DNA from: Glaciecola sp. HTCC2999 | Lineage (GTDB): Bacteria; Pseudomonadota; Gammaproteobacteria; Enterobacterales; Alteromonadaceae | Reading direction: 5' to 3' | NCBI RefSeq assembly: GCF_000155775.1 | Contig: NZ_DS989810.1 | Span: 764,172-828,171, forward strand | Length of the DNA: 64,000 nucleotides | In this document: positions 14,847-24,911 of the stretch, piece by piece | Layout: each line of letters opens with the position of its first letter | Position numbering within the stretch: the first letter of the stretch is position 1 | Notes under the pieces: generated by a model | Seen by the model: only the letters and a program-made list of their open reading frames with translations | Told to the model about the DNA's origin: nothing | The model's database searches: none | Made by a program: the position numbers and the translations under genes

Positions 14847-15728
14847 TTATCCAGGAAAAATGCCTGTTGATAAATAACGGTCACCACGATCACATATAAT
14901 TGTCACGACGACAGAGCCAGGGTTTGCCTCAGCGACTTTCAGTGCACCAACAACGGCACCACCTGCACTTGCACCACAAAAGATCCCCTCTTCTGCAGCC
15001 AGTCTGCGTGTCATATCTTCAGCTTCTGCTTGAGTAATATCGAGAATTTCATCAACCCTTTCCGGCTCATAAATCGAAGGTAAATAAGCTTCTGGCCAAC
15101 GACGGATCCCCGCTATCTGACTTCCTTCTGATGGTTGTAAGCCGACAATTTGTACGTCTGGGTTTTGTGCTTTTAAATATTTTGATGTCCCCATGATCGT
15201 ACCCGTAGTCCCCATGGCACTGACAAAATGCGTGACTTCACCATGCGTATCTCGCCATATTTCAGGTCCGGTACCAGAAAAGTGAGCTAAAGGGTTATTA
15301 CTATTAGCAAATTGATTGAGTATTTTGCCCTCACCTCGTGCTTCCATATCGTGAGCCAAATCTCTGGCACCTTCCATACCATTATCTACGAGGATTAATT
15401 CTGCACCATAGGCTTTCATTGCTGCACGACGCTCAACAGAAAGGTTATCCGGCATAATCAAGCGCATCCGATACCCACGAATAGCTGCTACCATAGCCAG
15501 AGCGATACCTGTGTTTCCACTCGTCGCCTCAATCAGCGTGTCTCCAGGCATGATATGTCCAGCGCTTTCTGCTTCATTGATCATATATAACGCTGCTCGG
15601 TCTTTAACACTCGATGCAGGATTATGTCCTTCAAGTTTCACGAGAACTTGAGCTGACTCTGGCGCCAACCGCTGTAAGCGTACTAAGGGGGTATTACCGA
15701 TGATTTGGTCAATAGTTGGATATGTCAT
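14847..15728 (-). CDS. cysM: Cysteine synthase B
   Basis: The 293-residue product has the CysM/CysK fold signatures: GNTPLVRL at the start, SSVKDRAA with the PLP-binding Lys42, SGNTGIAL for the substrate carboxylate loop and GTTGTIMG for phosphate binding. The short length, close to 300, and the EGHNPASSVKDR context favour the B isozyme, which makes cysteine from O-acetylserine with sulfide or thiosulfate in the cytoplasm. It stands alone, convergent with the bacteriocin pair. Confidence 0.92.
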   Translation of the reverse strand: MTYPTIDQIIGNTPLVRLQRLAPESAQVLVKLEGHNPASSVKDRAALYMINEAESAGHIMPGDTLIEATSGNTGIALAMVAAIRGYRMRLIMPDNLSVERRAAMKAYGAELILVDNGMEGARDLAHDMEARGEGKILNQFANSNNPLAHFSGTGPEIWRDTHGEVTHFVSAMGTTGTIMGTSKYLKAQNPDVQIVGLQPSEGSQIAGIRRWPEAYLPSIYEPERVDEILDITQAEAEDMTRRLAAEEGIFCGASAGGAVVGALKVAEANPGSVVVTIICDRGDRYLSTGIFPG

Positions 15729-15895
15729 AAGCCGTCAAATTATGTTAAAACTAGGCTTTCTATATTAAATGTGCAAATGTAAACTAACAACTGAAAATAA
15801 TGATTTAATTCATCTATGTTATTTGCTTAAGTTATTACTTCATCATAGAATTTATTAAATCTTAAAAAAGTGTCACATGCCCACAGGAAATGAGA

Positions 15896-16186
15896 ATGAA
15901 AATATATTTTAAAAACTTAACTAAGAAGAATTCTGTTTTTTGTTGGTTAGGTATTGGTACGATATTCTTACTTTTAATACCCGCTTTAGGGATGCTCATA
16001 AGCAGTGAAATTCAATGGCAAGTTATGGATTTCGTTGTCATGGGCGCTATGATTTTTGGCTTTAGCGCTATTTTTGTCTTGTTATCCAGGAGGGTCTCCT
16101 CCAACAATAGAGTTTATCTAGCCGTTTTAGTCTTATTTCTTTTCATAGCCTTATGGACTGAATTAGCTGTTGGTATATTTACCTAA
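15896..16186 (+). CDS. Small three-helix membrane protein, unknown
   Basis: I prefer the ATG at 15896 (AGGAA 6 bases upstream) to the one at 15890, which sits directly on the same site. The 96-residue product has a basic start, then three hydrophobic helices (about 15-37, 45-63, 72-94). No family recognised. It is divergent from cysM and convergent with the DUF2202 gene. Confidence 0.6.
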   Translation: MKIYFKNLTKKNSVFCWLGIGTIFLLLIPALGMLISSEIQWQVMDFVVMGAMIFGFSAIFVLLSRRVSSNNRVYLAVLVLFLFIALWTELAVGIFT

Positions 16187-16240
16187 AGATCGTATCGTTT
16201 TTCATGCTATTAATCATCTTATTAATATCATTAATTTGAA

Positions 16241-16298
16241 TGCACCAGTAGCACACTAGTCTCTATAAACATCTTAAACATGTATGTGCCACTGGTGA
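16241..16298. repeat. Imperfect inverted repeat between convergent genes
   Basis: CACCAGTAGCACA near 16243 and TGTGCCACTGGTG near 16285 are reverse complements with one mismatch. It may be a two-way terminator between the small membrane gene and the DUF2202 gene. Confidence 0.4.
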
Positions 16299-16332
16299 GT
16301 ATTGCTAAAAATAACCATTATTAAGCGAATGG

Positions 16333-17064
16333 TTAATTGCCATTTTCCATGGGTGAATTAATAATATCTGTAAACTCTTCTTCAGATATATACTGCGGAG
16401 TGTAAGTTCCACCTCGACTGATTAATTGACTATAAAAAGAGCGAAGGTGATTTCTTGAGCCTTTCGTTAGATTCTCATACACCATTTTGATATCTTCATT
16501 TTCGCTAAGTCTTTCTATTGCAGCATGTAAATCGGAAATATCCAGTTCTTCTATCATTACACCAACCACTAAAGCTTCATTTAAACTAGGTGTACCGGCT
16601 GAAACCAAGTCGTTATATAAATCTTGTAATGTAGGGTTGATAAAAACACCCATCGATGTAGAAATAGCGGGATCAGCAATGTCATAACGATTCAACAACA
16701 CTCTAACAGCAGAAGTATGAGTCGCTTCACTTTCTGCCACATTAGTAAAAGCTTGAAGCCCGTGTAGATTTGCTAGCGCTTGATACACATCTCCAGCAAG
16801 TTTTTCTTCCTCTCTTATCCATACTAAATCGTCTACTTCATCTTGACTAATTGAGTCCATACTATAATTTAATAATTTCTGTTCAAGTGCATCAACATCA
16901 AAACCACTATTTCCTTTTTGATTACCCTTTGTGTTTGCAGCACTCATTGGGACAGTTGATTGGTTAGTATTGAGAGAGGCTCTGCCATTATTGTCATTAT
17001 TGCATGCGGTTAAACTGCCAAATATGACAACAGCGGCGAATAAGTATCTTGGTAATTGCTTCAT
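16333..17064 (-). CDS. DUF2202 ferritin-like lipoprotein
   Basis: I choose the ATG at 17064 (MKQLPRYLF), which gives a proper lipoprotein signal with lipobox LTAC and has GGAG upstream; an in-frame ATG at 17097 would add 11 residues before it. After a linker comes a DUF2202 domain: LVWIREEEKLAGDVYQAL, then NVAESEATHTSAV, then a later EELDISDLHAAI, each with the Glu/His residues of a four-helix ferritin-like metal site. The family is common beside membrane cytochromes and DUF5666 proteins, as here. The reaction is not known. Confidence 0.8.
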   Translation of the reverse strand: MKQLPRYLFAAVVIFGSLTACNNDNNGRASLNTNQSTVPMSAANTKGNQKGNSGFDVDALEQKLLNYSMDSISQDEVDDLVWIREEEKLAGDVYQALANLHGLQAFTNVAESEATHTSAVRVLLNRYDIADPAISTSMGVFINPTLQDLYNDLVSAGTPSLNEALVVGVMIEELDISDLHAAIERLSENEDIKMVYENLTKGSRNHLRSFYSQLISRGGTYTPQYISEEEFTDIINSPMENGN

Positions 17065-17286
17065 AAATATTTCACTCCAATTAGATATGCTTAACATATC
17101 TAATAAAACAGTACCTACAGTATCTTGGTACCTATTATATAATCATGTATAAGACATTAACTTGAGGCTTACTACGAAAATGAGCAGTCTCATTAAATAC
17201 TTAGCAATTAATAAGCCATTTATTTACTAAAGGATAAGATAAGAGCTGTAATGAATATTTAGCAAAAGAATAATCAACTTTGAGCA

Positions 17287-17829
17287 CTATTTTTTAAAGC
17301 GTATCGCATTAAGAAGGTCGACTTTATCCCACACAAGATGTTTGATATAACCGAGAACGTGTAATCCAGTGAAAAGAAATAACATTTTCACACCAAACTC
17401 GTGGATGTCTTCCAGGATTTCAAATTGTTCATGGTTACTGACAACACTTGGGATCACTGGCCAATCGATCATGCCTAAAAAAGAAATCGGTTGTAACCTA
17501 AGCTCAAAATTTGTCATTAACCATCCTGTGAAAGGAATTAAGAACATGACGGAATACAAGCCAAGTTTGGTAAATTTCGCTATGCGTTCGTCAAATTTCG
17601 AGAACAAGCTTGTATTGTGAGTCCTATGAGTGATTAAGGATGTTGATAGTCTGACAAAAAACAATAATAAAAGCGTAAAGCCAACTTGAGTATGCAACAC
17701 AAAAATAGGAGAGCTGAGAGAGTCTTCCATAAACTCTCCAGTTAACAGCATAAGTAATAGAGTAATCGCCATCGACCAATGCAGAAAAATGATTAAAGTA
17801 TGATGTTTTGTCACACGAGTAAGTTTCAT
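17287..17829 (-). CDS. Cytochrome b561-type membrane protein
   Basis: I choose the second ATG (17829), with AGGA 8 bases upstream. The 180-residue product has four membrane helices and His residues positioned for two b hemes (FLHWSMA, VLHTQVGF, EDIHEFG, TGLHVLGYIKH). This family passes electrons through the inner membrane, from quinol or to a periplasmic partner. It lies between the DUF2202 gene and a LuxR-type gene on the same strand, spaced 83-222 bases, so it may belong to one regulated group. Confidence 0.85.
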   Translation of the reverse strand: MKLTRVTKHHTLIIFLHWSMAITLLLMLLTGEFMEDSLSSPIFVLHTQVGFTLLLLFFVRLSTSLITHRTHNTSLFSKFDERIAKFTKLGLYSVMFLIPFTGWLMTNFELRLQPISFLGMIDWPVIPSVVSNHEQFEILEDIHEFGVKMLFLFTGLHVLGYIKHLVWDKVDLLNAIRFKK

Positions 17830-17918
17830 TAGCATAATCCTAAAGATAAAAACTTAGTGTAGTTACTTACTCGAAAACGGCTATAGGGATAACCGCCTAT
17901 TTGAACTAAATAATTGTT

Positions 17919-18416
17919 TTAATTACCAATTAATTCTTCAAAAAATAAGGCCGCAAGCTCATGCCTTCCTGTAACATTTGCTTTTTTATAAACAGATGAT
18001 GCTTGATGACTAATCGTTTTTTCAGATTTTCCACGGACTTCCGCAATTTCAAAGTTACTTAAACCTTTGACTAACAATAATGCAACTTCTTTTTCTGTTT
18101 TCGTCAGTTCCCACTGCTCAAATTGTTCTGCAATGCTCTCGAAAAATTGTGTTTTTGTCTCTACGACTTTTTTAGATAAATTGTCATAATGGGTTTTACT
18201 TACTCTTAATTGTTGTGCAAGTAACTGCGCTTGTTTACTTCGTTTTTTAATGTCAAAAGCTAAAAAAACAAAAATAGCAGAAGACAAAATAATCAATATG
18301 ATTTCTTGGATTAAGTGGTGGCTTTCTACTTGATTTGCAAAATCAACGTAAAGATCTCCTAACTTGAAGATAATAATAAGAATTAAAAGGAGCGCTATAA
18401 TTTTGTCTCTATTCAT
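17919..18416 (-). CDS. Membrane-anchored LuxR-family regulator
   Basis: The 165-residue protein has two N-terminal membrane helices (about 7-22 and 36-55), a short coiled coil (60-90) and a LuxR-type helix-turn-helix (LTKTEKEVALLLVKGLSNFEIAEVRGKSEKTISHQASSVYKK pattern, about 103-145). It has no receiver or ligand domain, so it may sense a membrane or redox state directly. It is upstream of the b561 gene on the same strand and 51 bases downstream of the DUF5666 gene, with a terminator in between. Confidence 0.85.
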   Translation of the reverse strand: MNRDKIIALLLILIIIFKLGDLYVDFANQVESHHLIQEIILIILSSAIFVFLAFDIKKRSKQAQLLAQQLRVSKTHYDNLSKKVVETKTQFFESIAEQFEQWELTKTEKEVALLLVKGLSNFEIAEVRGKSEKTISHQASSVYKKANVTGRHELAALFFEELIGN

Positions 18417-18418
18417 AT

Positions 18419-18445
18419 AAAAAAAGCCATATCGAAATATGGCTT
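18419..18445 (-). terminator. Terminator after the DUF5666 gene
   Basis: AAGCCATAT (18424-18432) pairs with ATATGGCTT (18437-18445) around a 4-base loop; on the minus strand it is followed by a T-run. It separates the DUF5666 gene from the LuxR-type gene. Confidence 0.8.
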
Positions 18446-18467
18446 ATTTATAACATATTATTGTAAA

Positions 18468-20258
18468 TCAATCATTATCTTCGGATTCAATTTCGGCTTC
18501 ATAGGCATAGATATAATCACCATTAACCCAAGCTCCTTCAATTTCCAACCTAACACCAACTTGAAGTGCCGACATGAACTGTGTCACAGAAACGCGCCTA
18601 TCGTTGATTTCTAATTCACTGTTGCTATCAATTTTGACAGCTTGGTTATTTAAAGTGAAACTGCTGTCATCAACAATACTTGTTACTTTACCCTCAAATT
18701 CGACATATCCATTATCATGTGAATTATCTGAGGTATGATTGTCATTGTCATTGTCAGAATCATTGTCAGAATCATTGTCATTGTTACTGCCATTAAGGCT
18801 TTGTTGTTCCAATTCAACTTTTTGCACGACAAATTCGCCGGTACTATCAAACGCCCCTTCTATTTCAATTTCATCATTACCTACAGAATCTGTAGCTGTT
18901 GTCAAAAAGGTCGTCAAATCAGTCACAACATCATTAATAATAAACCTCATTGATTCTGTTAAAGTCACATTCATACCGTTAAGGGTAATAGTCTGAGTCG
19001 CAGCGTCTACAGTAAAAACACGACTTTCCAGGTCCCATTCTTCGTTGTACTCATTTTCATCTTCACGTTCAATTCTCTGAATAAGATTATCTGATTGCGA
19101 ATTTTTGACATAGGCCACTTCTACTAGATCGTTTACGCTTAATGATGCAAAGTTAAAATACTTATCATCATCGTCTTCTAAACGTGTAGTACTTACAAAT
19201 GTATATACTTGACCATTTACCGTGATCGTTTGGTTGATTGAATCAATTGCTTCAATCGCCCCTTTAATTTTACCATCTGTATTTAAATGTCTATCTTTGG
19301 TTTCAATATAAATGACCAAATTTGTCGCTGGATCTAAATATATTTCAACAAAGTCTTGTACCTGAATATTGGTATTTCCTTCAATAACAACATCTGCTGC
19401 TAACTGATAAATCAGTCCATCAATTGTGATAGTGTTATTCACGCTATCAAATGCAGTAACAAGCCCCTCTTTTTCGACTCGAGCAATATCATCATTACTT
19501 AATTCTAGATAATAGCTTTCATCAATGATCTCCACTTCATTGGCTGTAAGCACACCATCGATTAAGACACCCTTTACTCTCACTTTTTGGCCATTTTCAA
19601 TAATAGCGGTATTCGAAGATGCATAATTGACTGTGATATCAGACAACATAAATGTCTGTTGAGCGTCATCAAGATTACCTACAACTCCTGATGTATACTC
19701 AGAATTATCATTAACTAGGTCATCATCTAATTCTATGTATGTGGCAATGAATGTGCCATCGATATCAAAATACCCACTGACTTCAACACGGTCATCAACA
19801 GATAAAGACATTTCTGTTAATCCAATAAAATGGGTTAAATCATTATACTTAACGATAGTGCCTACTATGACTAACTGTTGGTTGTTCCGGTCAATTGCAG
19901 TAACTGCACCTTCAATATCATTATCATAAAGCACACTAGAAACACTATGCGTGTCATTTTCATCTGACTCTTGAACATTCATCGAAATTTTCATCCCAAC
20001 TTTTAATTGCTCAATAGATTGTCCTGCTTGTCCGTTGATGGTGAATGACGTATTGTCTGTGGTAAACCGCTGACCATCGACATAAACACTTCCAAAACCA
20101 GTAACCACTCCAGTTTTAATCACTGTGCTTACAGTGGGACTTGTTGGTGCAGTACTAGGTGGTATAGGTGTAATGTTAGAGGAAGTATCACCACCTCCCC
20201 CACAAGCATAAAGTAACTGTGAACTTATAATTGCTAGAGTGATTTTATGAAATCGCAT
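18468..20258 (-). CDS. DUF5666-repeat lipoprotein
   Basis: I choose the ATG at 20258 with AGGAG 7 bases upstream; the product starts MRFHKITLAI and has lipobox LYAC followed by GGGGD. The mature protein (about 575 residues) is a series of ~65-residue beta domains of DUF5666 type, recognised by recurring V-TAID---QTITVNG and VGMKI-V--SD-ND motifs. A low-complexity Asn/Asp/Ser tract (coded near 18735-18790) links the last domains. It is exported and probably at the outer membrane; binding or matrix roles are guesses. It leads the DUF2202/b561/LuxR run on the same strand. Confidence 0.8.
   Translation of the reverse strand: MRFHKITLAIISSQLLYACGGGGDTSSNITPIPPSTAPTSPTVSTVIKTGVVTGFGSVYVDGQRFTTDNTSFTINGQAGQSIEQLKVGMKISMNVQESDENDTHSVSSVLYDNDIEGAVTAIDRNNQQLVIVGTIVKYNDLTHFIGLTEMSLSVDDRVEVSGYFDIDGTFIATYIELDDDLVNDNSEYTSGVVGNLDDAQQTFMLSDITVNYASSNTAIIENGQKVRVKGVLIDGVLTANEVEIIDESYYLELSNDDIARVEKEGLVTAFDSVNNTITIDGLIYQLAADVVIEGNTNIQVQDFVEIYLDPATNLVIYIETKDRHLNTDGKIKGAIEAIDSINQTITVNGQVYTFVSTTRLEDDDDKYFNFASLSVNDLVEVAYVKNSQSDNLIQRIEREDENEYNEEWDLESRVFTVDAATQTITLNGMNVTLTESMRFIINDVVTDLTTFLTTATDSVGNDEIEIEGAFDSTGEFVVQKVELEQQSLNGSNNDNDSDNDSDNDNDNHTSDNSHDNGYVEFEGKVTSIVDDSSFTLNNQAVKIDSNSELEINDRRVSVTQFMSALQVGVRLEIEGAWVNGDYIYAYEAEIESEDND
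18739..18785. repeat. Low-complexity coding repeat (Asn-Asp-Ser)
   Basis: Repeats of ATTGTC and CATTGTCAGAAT units encode alternating Asp/Asn with Ser in the DUF5666 protein. The 6- and 12-base units keep frame, so length may vary by slippage without breaking the gene. Confidence 0.6.
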
Positions 20259-20571
20259 TATGTATCTCCTGTTTGATATGGGTCTAACTATATTCCTTAT
20301 CACCAATAATCAACATAGGGTATAACACCTAAAAATAGAGAGTCCCTATTAAATAAAGGCTCTCAGTATATTTACCTAAATCTGATTACATCTATCACCT
20401 TACTCAAAAATAAATAAATCGATACACCCAATGGTAGTATCTAAAATGCATGCAACATTTCAAAGCGGATAAACTTTGTTACAAAGTTGTAAAAGTGATT
20501 TTATGGTAAACACTAGGTTTCCTATCGTCTTCAAATTACACTAGATCCAAATTATAATATGGAGCGATACT

Positions 20572-23292
20572 ATGAAACCCTCATTTACCTTTTCCGCATT
20601 AACCCTTGCATTAAGTATGCACGTGGGTGTGGCTAACGCCAACGATGCGACTGAAATTTTCAATAGTGACATACTTTCCCAACCCGCTACAGCCCCCGTA
20701 ATTAAAGACGAATCTAAAAAAGTAGCGACCACAGAAGACGTTACAGCAGATAAAGAGTCAAAAAATGACTCTGACAGTGATGAAAATAAAAAAGAAGAAA
20801 AAGAAAAAACGTTCGCTGATATTGTAGAAGGCATGGCTCACATGCCAGGTTATATGGATATTTATCAAGACGAAGATACTGGCGCGGCTAAGTTAGTGAT
20901 TGAACCGTCCATGTTAAATACGCCTGTGCTGTATTTTGCACAAACCGTGAACGGAGTTGTAGATGCAGGTCATTTTGAAGGGGCTTATCGCAGTGAAAAT
21001 CTGATTGAGTTTCGCCAATATTTTGATCGCCTAGATATCGTTAGAATAAATGATAATTTTTATTTTGATCCAGAAAACCCATTGAGCAAAGTGGCAAATG
21101 CAAATACCTCTGAAGCATTATTAATTTCTACCAAAATTGAGTTCGATGAGGAAGGTAAAATCGTTGTCGATTTAAGTGACGTCGTCATGAGTGAAGATTT
21201 ACATAAAATCTCCCCTTACCCTTCGCGTGATCCTAAAGCAGATAAAAATCGCTTTAAACCCGGTAAATTATCTAAAACTAAAACGCGCTTGAATCGTGTC
21301 GATAATTTCCCTGAAAATACCCATATCGTCGTGGATTATGTCTATGAAAATCCAACCCCTCGTAACTTTGGTACCGGCGGCAGCGCTGACGCACGCTTCA
21401 CCACAATTAGTTTGCAACACGCATTTGTAAAGTTACCAGAAAATAATTTTGAACCGCGTGTTGATGATGCGCGCGTGGGCTATTTTGGTACCTACAAAGA
21501 TGATCAAACAGATCCTGGCACAACTCCTTATGTTGACTATATTAATCGCTGGCATTTAGAGAAAAAAGACCCCGATGCTGACGTGTCTGATCCTGTTGAA
21601 CCGATTGTCTGGTGGATTGAAAACACCACCCCACTAGAGTGGCGTGAAACGATTAAAGAGGGTGTGTTAGCGTGGAATTCATCATTTGAAAAAGCCGGGA
21701 TCAGTAATGCATTAGAAGTACGCATTCAACCAGATGATGCGGACTGGACAGCTGATGATGTACGCTATAACGTGTTACGTTGGACTAGCTCACCACGCCC
21801 TCGTTTTGGTGGATATGGGCCAAGTTTAGCGAATCCTATTGATGGGCAAATTATAGCTGCGGATATTATGCTTGAGTTCGTCTTTATGTCCAACCGTTGG
21901 TTATACGAAGGTATGTTCACTCAAGGTTCAATGCTAAACACAGAGGCAACATCAGAACATGATAGCCATGACATGCACTCTCATGAACTTTTAGGCAAAA
22001 CCCTACGCTGCTCAAAGGGCTTTGACATACAAAGCGGTATGGTACTAGGTAATATGATTGGCGGCACCAATGTTGATATCTATGATTTAGATAAAAACGA
22101 AATACTTCGCCAAGGTTTATTGCATTTAACCTTGCATGAAGTCGGTCATACATTGGGTCTTAATCATAATATGAAAGCGTCACAACGTTTTTCTGCTACC
22201 GATGTCCATAACTCAACGTTAACTCAAGGTGCAATCACCGGTTCAGTCATGGATTATGCCCCGATTAACCTAGCACCGATAGGTGAGGCTCAAGGTGACT
22301 ATTATGATTATGCGCCAGGTCCTTATGATGATTGGGCGATTAATTATGGATACTCTCAAGCACTCGATGATGCTGCAGCAGAGGCACAACGTTTAGAAGC
22401 AATTCTGCTGCGTTCGACCGAAGCTGGACTTGCTTTTGGTAATGATGCAGATGATATGCGTGCGGCAGGTCGTCATATTGACCCGCGTATCATGACAGGT
22501 GATATGTCATCAGATGCTGTGACTTATGCGAAGAACTATATCGAGCGCTTACATCATGAAGCGACTAAATTACAAGATAAAGTACTCCAACCGGGTGAAA
22601 GTCATCAAGATCTAGTCGTCGCTGCGAATGTTATTGCTGGTAGCATGGCGGTACAAACTCGAGTAATGTCTCGTTATATTGGTGGGATCCACATTAATCG
22701 CGCGGTTGTCGGTCAAGCAGGCTATGACCAACCATTTACGCCAGTGCCGCGTGAAACACAAGAGCAAGCCATGCAAGCACTGAGTAAGCATTTATTTGCG
22801 CCCAATGCGATTGATGATATCGAACCATTATTACCGTTTTTACAAAATCAACGTCGTGGTTTCTCACATTATGGCCGCAATGAAGACCCTAAACCGCATA
22901 ACTTATTGTTAAATATGCAAAAACAGGTGCTTGATCATATATTACATAAAAATGTCTTGCAGCGTATTACTGATAGCACACGCTATGGTAATACGTATCC
23001 ACTGAGCGAAGTAATGACTGATTTGACGGATGCTATTTTTGCTGATGATATGCGTAAAAATGTGAATTCATATCGCCAAAACTTACAGGTGGAATACATA
23101 GAGCGTCTTATCCGTATTGCTGGTTTAGAAAAAGCTAGCAGCTACGACAAAATTGCACAGGCCACCGCTCTATACAATTTAAAAGAACTGGAAGATAAAC
23201 TTTCTACTAAGCGCGGAAACACAGCGACGAAAATTCATCGAACGTTCCTAAAAGATCGTCTGGCGCGGGCTTTTCATAAAAGTAAAAGTTAG
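20572..23292 (+). CDS. Exported zinc metalloprotease, DUF5117/DUF4953 type
   Basis: The 906-residue product has a signal peptide (cleavage after VANA near residue 23), an acidic Lys/Glu/Asp linker (about 45-80), a DUF5117-like domain, and a catalytic domain with the metzincin-like motif HEVGHTLGLNHN (His522, Glu523, His526, His532) followed by a Met-turn-like SVMDYAP. Such proteins are secreted or periplasmic peptidases of unknown substrate. The gene is alone with two terminators after it. Confidence 0.85.
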   Translation: MKPSFTFSALTLALSMHVGVANANDATEIFNSDILSQPATAPVIKDESKKVATTEDVTADKESKNDSDSDENKKEEKEKTFADIVEGMAHMPGYMDIYQDEDTGAAKLVIEPSMLNTPVLYFAQTVNGVVDAGHFEGAYRSENLIEFRQYFDRLDIVRINDNFYFDPENPLSKVANANTSEALLISTKIEFDEEGKIVVDLSDVVMSEDLHKISPYPSRDPKADKNRFKPGKLSKTKTRLNRVDNFPENTHIVVDYVYENPTPRNFGTGGSADARFTTISLQHAFVKLPENNFEPRVDDARVGYFGTYKDDQTDPGTTPYVDYINRWHLEKKDPDADVSDPVEPIVWWIENTTPLEWRETIKEGVLAWNSSFEKAGISNALEVRIQPDDADWTADDVRYNVLRWTSSPRPRFGGYGPSLANPIDGQIIAADIMLEFVFMSNRWLYEGMFTQGSMLNTEATSEHDSHDMHSHELLGKTLRCSKGFDIQSGMVLGNMIGGTNVDIYDLDKNEILRQGLLHLTLHEVGHTLGLNHNMKASQRFSATDVHNSTLTQGAITGSVMDYAPINLAPIGEAQGDYYDYAPGPYDDWAINYGYSQALDDAAAEAQRLEAILLRSTEAGLAFGNDADDMRAAGRHIDPRIMTGDMSSDAVTYAKNYIERLHHEATKLQDKVLQPGESHQDLVVAANVIAGSMAVQTRVMSRYIGGIHINRAVVGQAGYDQPFTPVPRETQEQAMQALSKHLFAPNAIDDIEPLLPFLQNQRRGFSHYGRNEDPKPHNLLLNMQKQVLDHILHKNVLQRITDSTRYGNTYPLSEVMTDLTDAIFADDMRKNVNSYRQNLQVEYIERLIRIAGLEKASSYDKIAQATALYNLKELEDKLSTKRGNTATKIHRTFLKDRLARAFHKSKS

Positions 23293-23311
23293 TGTATCGA
23301 CATGAACAATG

Positions 23312-23336
23312 AGCGACTCAAATGGGTCGCTTTTTA
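23312..23336 (+). terminator. Terminator 1 after the metalloprotease gene
   Basis: AGCGAC (23312-23317) pairs with GTCGCT (23326-23331), then a T-run. Confidence 0.8.
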
Positions 23337-23345
23337 TTTCACTGC

Positions 23346-23387
23346 AAGGAAATGCTATGTCATCTGTACATGCATTTCCTTTTTTGT
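23346..23387 (+). terminator. Terminator 2 after the metalloprotease gene
   Basis: AAGGAAATGC (23346-23355) pairs perfectly with GCATTTCCTT (23372-23381), then a T-run. Two terminators in a row isolate the aminopeptidase and PQQ genes from upstream transcription. Confidence 0.8.
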
Positions 23388-23431
23388 GTAAAAGGTTTGT
23401 CTCACATCAATATTTTCAGTAGCATGACTTC

Positions 23432-24898
23432 ATGAAAATACTTCCCCACCAACGCTATCAACCTCTTAAAAAGGCCAGTGTACTAGTCACTGCGGACACC
23501 CATTTAATTATGATCGTGTCTGAACAGTCGTTAACCTATGCCTTATCAGCATTTGAGACTAGCACTCAAGTCCATATTCAAAAGGTGTTGGACACCTTTA
23601 CAGCCCCTTTTAAAACAGGCATGAATATTTCAATCGCCTGTCCAGTCGATACTGCACTGTTGTCATTAACACTTGTGTGTTTACCCGAAGATTTAGCCCA
23701 AGAACGGCTCTTTAATTTAATCAAAAATGTCACAAAAGATCTCAATATTCAGGCATCGAACACGGCCAGACTGGCTGATACGGTCAAACATGATGATGCT
23801 ATCACGTTGAATTTTTTGACACATTTTATCCAATCATTTTATCAATTTGATGTATTTAAAACGACCAAACCTGACTTCAGCATGCCTCAAATCGAGTTTT
23901 ATTCAGGTAGTGATATCATATGCTTGCAAGAAATTAACGCGTTAAATCATGGCATGTGGCTCACCAAAGACCTAGCTAATTTACCCGCAAATATTTGTAC
24001 ACCCGCTTATCTTGCTGACCATGCTCGCTTACTTGCTGAAAGATTTAATACCATCACAACAGACATATTTGATGCCGACGCTATATCACAACTGGGTATG
24101 GGAGCCTATACAGCAGTGGGTCGCGGCAGCGATAATCCGGCGCATATGTCTGTGATTCATTACCACGGCGGTGAAGGTGAGCCGATTGTGCTCATTGGTA
24201 AAGGAGTCACCTTTGACGCTGGTGGGATCACCTTGAAAAAAGCACCTGGGATGGGTCACATGACCTATGATATGTGCGGAGCCGCGACCATTGTCGGGAT
24301 CATGCATATCATTGCTCAGTTACAGCTAAATATTAATGTCATTGGCATTGTCGCAGCCGTTGAAAACCTTCCCGATGGCGATGCTTATCGACCAGGTGAT
24401 ATTCTGACAACCCTATCAGGGCAAACGGTTGAAATCATGAGTACCGATGCCGAAGGACGGCTTATTATTGCCGATGTGATGACGTTTGCTCAGCGTTTTA
24501 CACCAAGCGCGATGATTGATATTGCGACGTTAACCGGTGCGGCTATTCAAAGTTTAGGGCATGTAAGTAGTTTCATGGTCAGTAACCATGATGATTTAGT
24601 ACAGCAGTTATTAGACGCCAGTGAAATAGCGTTTGATCGCACTTGGCAAATGCCCTTATGGGATGAATACCAAGAAGCGATTGATAGTCCCTTTGCCGAT
24701 ATGATGAATGCGGGGGTCAACTCCCCAGGCGCAATCACTGCAGGCTGTTTTTTATCCCGCTACACTGAGGATGTCCCTTGGGTACATTTAGATGTCGCCG
24801 GCACTGCATTTATGCATGGTACGGGAAATTCAGCAACAGGCAGGCCCTTGCCTTTATTATTGCAATATCTAAAAATGAATAGTAAACAGGGAACTTAG
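23432..24898 (+). CDS. M17 leucyl aminopeptidase family protein
   Basis: The 488-residue protein has a variable N-terminal domain and a C-terminal M17 catalytic domain: GKGVTFDAGGITLK with metal-binding Lys and Asp, the central DMCGAATIVG helix, and STDAEGRL, where most members have NTDAEGRL. The family removes N-terminal residues from peptides with two metal ions in the cytoplasm, usually as a hexamer. It lies just upstream of pqqA with a terminator between, so it is not clearly in the PQQ operon, but it could trim peptides left after PqqA processing. Confidence 0.9.
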   Translation: MKILPHQRYQPLKKASVLVTADTHLIMIVSEQSLTYALSAFETSTQVHIQKVLDTFTAPFKTGMNISIACPVDTALLSLTLVCLPEDLAQERLFNLIKNVTKDLNIQASNTARLADTVKHDDAITLNFLTHFIQSFYQFDVFKTTKPDFSMPQIEFYSGSDIICLQEINALNHGMWLTKDLANLPANICTPAYLADHARLLAERFNTITTDIFDADAISQLGMGAYTAVGRGSDNPAHMSVIHYHGGEGEPIVLIGKGVTFDAGGITLKKAPGMGHMTYDMCGAATIVGIMHIIAQLQLNINVIGIVAAVENLPDGDAYRPGDILTTLSGQTVEIMSTDAEGRLIIADVMTFAQRFTPSAMIDIATLTGAAIQSLGHVSSFMVSNHDDLVQQLLDASEIAFDRTWQMPLWDEYQEAIDSPFADMMNAGVNSPGAITAGCFLSRYTEDVPWVHLDVAGTAFMHGTGNSATGRPLPLLLQYLKMNSKQGT

Positions 24899-24911
24899 GA
24901 CGAGATGATCC

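Noticed and set aside
18735-18790. Short repeated units that could suggest a CRISPR or regulatory repeat array
   Set aside because: Units are 6-12 bases with no spacers and lie in frame inside the DUF5666 gene, coding for Asn/Asp/Ser.
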